Below are positions 57,946 to 64,000 of a DNA stretch of 64,000 nt, one piece after another; position 1 is the stretch's first letter, and the number at the start of each line of letters is the position of its first letter. Made by a program: the position numbers and the translations under genes. Source of the stretch: Cristatella mucedo (taxonomy: Eukaryota; Bryozoa; Phylactolaemata; Cristatellidae). The notes beneath the pieces are model-generated. The model searched no databases and had not been told where the DNA came from. It saw only the letters and a program-made list of their open reading frames with translations. Location: the NCBI GenBank assembly GCA_009760855.2, contig WPIO01000014.1, positions 1,982,001 through 2,046,000 on the forward strand, written 5' to 3'.

Positions 57946-58363
57946 TTGATTTTGCATTAAAATACGCTGTTGCTCAAGTGATCCCGCGGAATCTCGCGCA
58001 AATTTCCGCCGCCATTCTCGTGCAATCTTCTGCAATCGACGAAAGCTACAGCAGTGCCCCTGGCGGTGGATTGCGGTATTGGCCCGAGGGGATGACTCAG
58101 TTCTTCTAGTTACCAGTCCTAACTGAGGACGGCATTTCGTTCTTATCTGCGGGAAAATTGATTAGATTGCGTGAGATCCCATCTTATCGCGTAGACTTTA
58201 TATCATAAGTACGCACCGTGCGAGGCACTCGCTGGCCGGCAAATTGAACCGGCCTGAGTTCAAGGACATGACCCCGCTTAAGGACTGTTTTATGTAGTGG
58301 CCATATTGGCAGTATTCGTGAACCGCCGTGTTGAGGAGAGTAAGGTCGCTAACCGCTGGCGGT
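57946..58363 (+). promoter_or_regulatory. Probable promoter region of the dispanin gene
   Basis: CpG-containing sequence just upstream of the dispanin start (for example CCGCGGAATCTCGCGCAAAT near 57,983). No TATA box or start site was identified. Confidence 0.3.
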
Positions 58364-58516
58364 ATGAATCCGCAAGGCAACTCCGAGCTCACTTGGAAGA
58401 TGCTGCCCGAGTTCCAGCAGCAGCAGCAGCAACTACCGCAGTTGATTGCTTATCCACCACAGCAACAGGCTCTGTATATCGTTGCTGGCGGCCAGCCTCA
58501 GCTGAGTGCTGTTCAG
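58364..58516 (+). CDS. Dispanin gene exon 1
   Basis: Starts MNPQGNSELTWKML, G at -3. Ends ...QPQLSAVQ followed by GTCAGG as donor. The cytosolic Gln/Pro-rich N-terminus is typical of dispanins. Pairing with exon 2 is inferred from phase and position. Confidence 0.65.
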
Positions 58517-60247
58517 GTCAGGATTCCTCGCATTACTTTCGGGTTGCACGCGAGGGCCGAGGCAGGCTTTGAGGTTCGCCGGCCTGGTAAATCTTAGATT
58601 TATCAGCGTGCTCGACGCTTCCCTGACGGATGGAGCGCAGCCGATCAGTAGGCGTGCCGCCCCGGTTTGGCCCCAGGGTTGAGTTGCTAGCCTTCGGTGG
58701 CCGAGGTAAAGAGGTCATGGTGCTTACCTCTGATGACCGAGGTCATGGCTCGAGCTCTGCGGCGCATGTGCAGCGCCTGGATAGAGATTCAATTCTCTTA
58801 GGGCGCTATGCAAACGAATTATTATTATTATACCGGTTTTACCCTGTTAGTGGCTGCTTGGCTGCATCCGACAGCTACAGCTCAGCTGCAGTGCAGTATA
58901 GCTGCTACACTTCCCGTGCAGTTCGCCACAGAGCGGAAGCGAAACGGTGCTTGGGGCATATGCATATCTTTAGGTATGTATTTCCGTCTGTAACTCCACA
59001 AAGTCCCCAGGACTAAGTGGGTGTTGCACTGGAGAGTATTCTCTAGCACTCGAAAGCCCAAGCTGCTTTCGGCGCCTGTACGATAGCCACCAGACTCCAT
59101 CTCACGCAACAAAGAGGAAGCCAGAAGCGTAGGTCAAGTAGAAGCTCAGGTCCGGTGTGGACAGTAAATTAGCTGTTCCATTCCTCCGCTTAAAGACTGG
59201 CATCGGAAGCTTTAGCTCTGAAGGTCCTAGACTGTGGGACTCGCTTCCAAAATTCTTACGCAACGACAGTTACTCTTCTGCTGCCGACTACGACTCATCC
59301 TTTTCAGCAGTCCTGAGCTGCTACCTCCGTGCTACTCACTACCTCAACTGCTCTCCTGACTCTGCTATGCTTCCCACTTTCTCTTTGTTGCATGGGACGA
59401 AGTCTGTTGGCTACCGAATGCGTACCGAAAGCCGCTTAGGCTGTGAGTGCGCTATACAAAACTCTCCTGCGTACCACCCACATGGTCCTTATGGCTTTGT
59501 GGAGTTACAGACGGAGATACAAACATACATACGTAGTGAAGGGCCGAGCATCTTCCCCCTTTATGACCCAGAGGTGACATGGGGTCAGACCACAGGAGCT
59601 ATAAAGATGCCTTGCAGACAGTGCAGCACCCTGATTAAGCATGGCAGCACCGTGATGAAGTGCTGCCTTGTGTTGACCGTATGAGCAGAGAGCCAGTGTG
59701 GCTGCAAAGCATGCACCTGCTGGCCCGGCTTGGCTGTGGCTGCAACGGCCTCGGCTGATGGATGGAAGCTTGCCGCTGGCTGGCGGTGCCCATCCGTAGG
59801 CTGCTGCTGCTCGTGTTCCCTCAGCTCTGGGCAAGGGCTTGCCAACCAATCAGAGCAGCGGCCAGCGTTTCTTCGGGAGAGTGGTTAAGGGGTCTGTGTT
59901 GCTCTGCATGGCGCCTTCGAACACCGAGGCACGTTATACAGTGAGTGCTGCTGCTGCAGAGGCCGCTGCAGGGTGTCTTGTATGCGCCGATTCCGCCAAC
60001 CACCTACCTGGCTTGGTCGATCGTGAACCTGGTGCTGTGCTGCTTTCCTATTGGGATCGCCTCGACGGTGTACTCCGTAATGGCATCCAACCACTTGGCG
60101 CTGGGACGCTATGAGGAGTCGTGCAGGCAAGCGAGAGTTGCTCGTATTTTAAACATTGTCGCCACTACAGTTGGGAGCGTTCTCTGGACTGGAGGTTTGC
60201 TTTTCTTGATTGTATTTTTTGTCGTCCTGGTGCCGAAGATTAAATGA
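58364..60247 (+). CDS. Dispanin/CD225 (IFITM-like) membrane protein, two exons, about 142 residues
   Basis: Exon 1 (58364-58516, 51 codons, phase 0) is Gln-rich with six consecutive Gln at residues 18-23, then LPQLIAYPPQQQALYIVAGG. Exon 2 (59972-60247) carries a CD225 domain: PTTYLAWSIVNLVLCCFPIG with the adjacent Cys pair (74-75), the loop YSVMASN and GRYEESCRQARVARILNI, and a C-terminal hydrophobic segment LLFLIVFFVVLV. Dispanins are small membrane proteins with one intramembrane and one transmembrane segment; vertebrate IFITMs restrict enveloped virus entry, but most dispanins have unknown roles, so no such function is claimed here. An acceptor 12 bp earlier (exon from 59,960) is also in frame and would add RPLQ. 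An extra exon in between cannot be excluded. The intron holds a SINE-1 and two LINE-B pieces. Confidence 0.82.
58657..58831 (+). repeat. SINE-1 copy (tRNA-derived)
   Basis: Head GGTTTGGCCCCAGGGTTGAG, box B-like GGTCATGGCTCGAGCTC, tail CAGCGCCTGGATAGAGATTC with TTAGGGCGCTATGCAAACG and an ATT repeat. In the dispanin intron. Confidence 0.82.
58975..59150 (-). repeat. LINE-B 3' fragment
   Basis: Reversed 3' end TTTCCGTCTGTAACTCCACA through AAGCTGCTTTCGGCGCC. It abuts a forward LINE-B copy. Confidence 0.82.
59153..59525 (+). repeat. LINE-B 3' fragment
   Basis: From TGGACAGTAAATTAGCTGTT (coding LAVPFLRLKTG, then EGPRLWDSLPKFLRND) to GGAGTTACAGACGGAGATAC. A 175-codon open frame here is LINE sequence, not a host gene. 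Confidence 0.9.
59972..60247 (+). CDS. Dispanin gene exon 2 (CD225 domain)
   Basis: Starts GVLYAPIPPTTYLAW after GCCGCTGCAG, ends VLVPKIK then TGA. The frame is open through the whole domain. Confidence 0.85.
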   Translation, partial: GVLYAPIPPTTYLAWSIVNLVLCCFPIGIASTVYSVMASNHLALGRYEESCRQARVARILNIVATTVGSVLWTGGLLFLIVFFVVLVPKIK

Positions 60248-60330
60248 GGTGCTTGGCTGGCAACACGACTTACTCACTGCTCAGCGGGGCTCTCAGCTTT
60301 TCCTAATCTTGTTATTTAATGCCCAACCGG

Positions 60331-60373
<43 letters not shown>

Positions 60374-60379
60374 CTCTCT
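60331..60379. repeat. (TC)n microsatellite
   Basis: TC run in the 3' UTR of the dispanin gene. Confidence 0.95.
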
Positions 60380-60573
60380 GTGATACTGCTGCTTTTCGCT
60401 TCGCGTCAGATCACTGGCTGAGCACACATTCTGTAGCGTTGCCCGTGTAAGCCACATCACTGCCTTGCTCATTCGTGTGCAGTCAGCGATGACTGCAGTG
60501 CTGCACATTGGGTGCTCTTGCGTTGCAAGTGAGCCATGCTTGTATACCGTGTCGGCTGCTCACAGCTTGAGGG

Positions 60574-60579
60574 AATAAA
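60574..60579 (+). terminator. Poly(A) signal of the dispanin gene
   Basis: AATAAA about 325 bp after the stop, followed by a TGTTTGTGTTC stretch typical of a downstream element. Confidence 0.6.
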
Positions 60580-60651
60580 GTGTACTGTTTCTTATTGTTT
60601 GTGTTCATTGTTTAGTTAGCATCTCTCCCGTTTTTCATTCTTTCTAAGCAT

Positions 60652-61226
60652 GCATTCGACTTCAAGGTTTTGTCGCTCACTTTTAGGTCACTTCATTCTT
60701 TGGCTCTAGCCTATCTGTCAGATCTACTCCCCCACCATGCCAAGTATCGTACCACCTGCTTTTCGGAATCCAACAGTTTACCAATACCTCGTGCAAGCCT
60801 CAAATCCTTTAGAGACCGTGCATTTAGTTCGTATGCTCCCAAAGCCTGGAACTCACTCCCGACCTTCGGCACAGCATCCCCTGACTTGACCACATTTAAA
60901 AAGAACTTAAAACATAGAATAACTATATTATAACTATTTAGGAACTATTTAACTATTTAACATAACTATTTAGGACAGCATTTAGTGGGTCCCTGTGATT
61001 CGTCTTTCATGTGCTTATGCGTGCTGACACTGTGCATGCTGCCACTAACCACGTTTGCATGCTGACCCTGTGCATGTCAACCCTAACCATGTTATTCATT
61101 TTGTTTGTTTATCAAGCATGATATTACTCACCATTCAATTGCATTTCCCTTTGCAGCAAATGTGAAGCGCCTAGGGAGAGATTGAGTTATCTGAGGGTGC
61201 TTTATCAAGTGCATTATTATTATTAT
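60652..61226 (+). repeat. LINE-A 3' fragment
   Basis: Open frame with FRDRAFSSYAPKAWNSLP, a local AACTATTTA tandem expansion at 60,915-60,975, the 3' untranslated region, hairpin (GAAGCGCCTAGGGAGAGATT) and ATT tail. It starts about 75 bp past the dispanin poly(A) signal. Confidence 0.9.
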
Positions 61227-61679
61227 GTGCATGCTATTTATGCATTTGTCTTTTCAGCAGTATCGATGAGCTTGTAAGCTGCGTACATGCGTATGCAGGC
61301 CGCTAAAGACTAGTCCTAACAGTAAACTCCTGTGCTGAACTTAGTGGTTTCTTAGGTCATGGAAACGAGGGATCTGAACGGTTCGATCTATTTTGCCGGG
61401 CCCCAGTCCAGCCCACCTGTGTCATGGTCGCTTGCGTCCTGCAGCTGGCCCTGCACACCCCGTGAAAACACAAACTCATATTGCTGAACGTAAGTAAGCT
61501 GTGTGATCACCTGTGCCGGAGAGAAGTACAGCATTCATCTACAATCATTCACCAGATCTGGAAAGTAATGTGAATGTGTAAGTATGAGAAAGCAAGCTAT
61601 GCCTTCCAATTGGAAATGGTTAGGCTTCTATGCATTTTTGCCTGCCTTCGGGTAGTCCACGCTAAATATAGGCTGTAGA

Positions 61680-61870
61680 AGTATTGGAATAATACTAATA
61701 ATTATAATAATAAAATATTTGTATAGCAAGGTAAGAGAACACAATCTGTGCCTTAGCACTTTACTTATGCTGTAAAGGAAGCATGTCAATTGCTCAGTCT
61801 TAACTTGCACAGCACGCGTTAGCATGCACTGGAAAAATCTCACGGACCCAGTAAATGCTGTAAGGATCAG
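61680..61870 (-). repeat. Decayed LINE-A-type tail
   Basis: Reversed ATA tail, TTGTATAGCAAGGTAAGAGA, TGCCTTAGCACTTTACTTAT, then 3' untranslated remnants. Confidence 0.6.
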
Positions 61871-63030
61871 TTGTGTTAAGCATTACTACTGCTGTGTATA
61901 GTCGGCAAAAATTAAAGCCTAGGTTGTGCTTGGTGTGGGTCCAAAATGTATCCATTGGGCATTCCATACTTCGAATGCTCACTGGATAATCATTTTCATT
62001 GACATCTACTCTCGAATTCTCTCACTTTGGTAAGACCTCAATCGTTGCAAAACAGCACCCGCGATGCCTAGGCGAGGCGTCTGACGCTCAAAAAGAATCT
62101 AGCGATCAGTGGCATCTGAAGCTGCTACGTGGTCCAGCAGAACCAGCACAGCGACTCGACATAATTCAGAATTCCTGAGAAAGTCGTTAAATGGGTGAAG
62201 GGTTAGGGTTTAGGTAGTGCCGCAAGAACCAAAGGTTGGTAATTTAGTTTCGCGAGTCAATCGCTCGACAGGACTATTTTAGTGCCTCTAATAAACGCAG
62301 CAATTAGCTGCCACAGCTCATCCAGAAAGCCAGTCTTTATCATTCATAGCCGCTGAAAATGAAGGCTTAGTCAAAAAGCAAAACGGTTTACGCTGAAAAT
62401 GAGACGATGGGGAAAAGGCTTCTTATGAACAGAGCGCGAAAGACGAATTCACTATTTTTTCAAGGGGCTTGAGTCTGACCTCGAGTAGGCGTCGCTGAAA
62501 GCGTAAGGCTTACGTGGCATTGCCATTTCCATGTCCTTAACTGACTCAAATCTTTGAGCATACGCGCTTAGTTCCAACTACGCCCAACTGAGCCTTGCGA
62601 AGGCGGCTAGGTAGTTTTGGTCCCTCTCCGCTGGCAAGAGCAATCGCGAAGCCGCGCTCCAATCCTCAAATTACCCAGCCCCTTAGAGGCAGGCCCCTAG
62701 CCAGTGGCTACCGCTACCTGGAGCCAGTGGCTTTTCGGGCTGCCTTCGGAGCTCCGACCTTCCTTGTTACTGTACTGCAGGGCTGTCGTCATCTTCTCTA
62801 GATAGAGCTGGAGAGGCAGGGGTGGTGTACGTTCGACATGTACCCACGGTCAGCTTTTAGAGGGGAGTGAAACGTCCTAGATCGACCAGACTAGGAGCCC
62901 CAAAATAATTCACGAGGTTCCGGAATTACAAGGATCACGAGGAGCAGATAATGTCAAAATCCATTTCCGGACTGCATAAAAGCTGCTTTAGTCATGTAAT
63001 AGTCTCTCAACTTGGCTCGAGACGCTGAGC
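61871..63030. other. No gene recognised
   Basis: Bases 61,900-62,330 may be antisense LINE sequence too diverged to align by eye. The rest has no recognised feature. Confidence 0.4.
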
Positions 63031-63033
63031 CAG

Positions 63034-63148
63034 TCAGTTGAGCTCGTGGCGTAGCGCCGGGTGGAAGTCGCGCCGAGGCTGTTCGCCGACCGGCAGCTCG
63101 GCGGTGCTCTGGGCGCTGCATGAGAGCTGCAGTACACCGCTGCTTGTG
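63034..63148 (-). CDS. Possible terminal exon of an unidentified minus-strand gene
   Basis: A strong acceptor (CACGCTCTCTTTCAG) is followed by a G+C-rich 37-codon frame, TSSGVLQLSCSAQSTAELP then VGEQPRRDFHPALRHELN, and TGA. The composition differs from the flanks and looks coding. No family is recognised, no poly(A) signal was found after it, and upstream exons would lie right of 63,148, perhaps beyond the window. Confidence 0.25.
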
Positions 63149-64000
63149 CTGAAAGAGAGCGTGTAAACATGCGCATCTATCGAATAGAATTCTCTGCGTT
63201 ATGGATATGGACTTGTTATCTTGAGGTATGTGGGATCTTCGTTGCTGACGCGTTTCGTCGAAGTAGGCCTACCTGCTAGTATCGGTGCTATACCAACGAG
63301 TCACTAGCCTCGCTTCAGGACCCAGGGATTCGCCGGTATTTGCTACATTTCGTTAGGCACTAGCATAATTACAAGCGCTGCGTTCGCAGCCTAAAGACGC
63401 TAGTGCATAAATGAAGTTAGATGCGCTAGAAGCCACTATACCATTTGTTACGGGAGCTTTTGTCGACAAACTTCAGGTCTTCGGAAGGCTTCTGTCCGAA
63501 GCCTCAGAGTTTGAAATTGGAACAACAGCAGGTAAATAGATTTCGCTGGCCATCGTGTCTTAGGTTCGAAAACTCAGGCGCTCCGGAAATGGTGCACAAC
63601 TATTTTGAGAGGTTGAAATTCACCCCCCCCCCCGCTGAGCACATTTCCCCCGCAGCTTCAAGGTGTTACTCTGGAGTGAGGCAATCCATTTTATTTTGAA
63701 ATAGGATTAAAAAACCTGACTGGTAGCGCGCCTTGGAAACGCTCTACAAAAGGTGGTGGGTGTTTTTTAATGGGCCTATTTAGGCTTTTCTTTAAGGTGG
63801 TTCCCCTTCGGTGGTGATCATCGGTTCGCTGAAAATGAAGCACACAGATAATCCTAGAGGGGCTGAAAAGCATTTCCGGGTGGTGCGACTTTGGCATGCG
63901 GACACAGTCTCTCTATCTAGAACTGGCTACTAAGCCGATTGGGGAGTTAAGGAAGCGTTCCGAGAGGCACCACTTCTGATTCAGTCTCGTGAGAGGGCAT
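63149..64000. other. Right edge, no gene recognised
   Basis: It has a poly-C run at about 63,623-63,633. The small frames on both strands have no recognisable motif. Confidence 0.4.

Noticed and set aside
59157-59684. 175-codon open frame as a host gene
   Set aside because: Its content (GPRLWDSLPKFLRND and flanks) is LINE-B C-terminal sequence followed by 3' untranslated region.
62988-63176. Mitochondrial presequence-like frame MRMFTRSLSAQAAVYCSS
   Set aside because: The Arg/Ser-rich start is suggestive only by composition; a terminal exon in another frame of the same strand has better splice support.

Overview
This is eukaryotic nuclear DNA, most likely from a non-vertebrate animal. Coding sequence is split by GT-AG introns, large repeat-filled introns are present, and simple repeats (GA, CA, TA, C and G runs) are frequent. 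Much of the rest is decayed non-LTR retrotransposons and tRNA-derived SINEs. Gene families seen (Lifeguard/TMBIM, dispanin/CD225, TRPC-type channel, aldo-keto reductase) suit an animal, but the species cannot be read from the sequence. Most of the long open frames are retroelement pieces, repeats or chance; the real genes are mostly short exons.

Layout. (1) 1-10,000: the 5' part of a minus-strand Lifeguard/TMBIM-like gene. Exon 1 is at 9743-9977, exon 2 at 5011-5111 and exon 3 at 664-728; the gene runs off the left edge. Its introns hold LINE and SINE fragments, a perfect 31-bp hairpin at 4835-4904, and a broken member of a widespread multicopy family of unknown function (6590-7400). (2) 10,000-22,400: repeats, a Tigger/pogo-like DNA transposon with recognisable ends and TA target duplication (14,017-15,671), a 300-bp GA tract, and a broken TRPC-channel-like exon (18,015-18,565). 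(3) 22,449-31,272: a complete six-exon aldo-keto reductase gene (AKR copy 1, 287 residues). (4) 31,273-41,812: repeat-filled intergenic DNA. (5) 41,813-51,317: a second six-exon aldo-keto reductase gene (AKR copy 2, 286 residues) in tandem, with the same intron positions and phases and the same exon lengths except exon 1. Its third intron holds the longest LINE here, with endonuclease and reverse transcriptase remnants. (6) 51,318-58,363: repeats plus a second fragment of the unknown multicopy family. (7) 58,364-60,247: a two-exon dispanin/CD225 (IFITM-like) membrane protein gene with a poly(A) signal. (8) 60,600-64,000: a LINE fragment and one possible terminal exon on the minus strand.

The genes do not form one pathway. 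The clearest local story is the AKR duplication and its later invasion by retroelements: a LINE tail lies 55 bp from one splice acceptor, and a SINE ends about 30 bp before the other gene's start codon and supplies an in-frame upstream ATG. The main repeat families are two CR1/L2-like LINEs (here LINE-A, with an ATT-repeat tail, and LINE-B, with an ACATT-type tail) and two tRNA-derived SINEs (SINE-1, whose 3' end matches the LINE-A hairpin tail, and SINE-2). These names are local labels. I found no strong evidence of a wholly new system; the items most worth following up are listed as findings.
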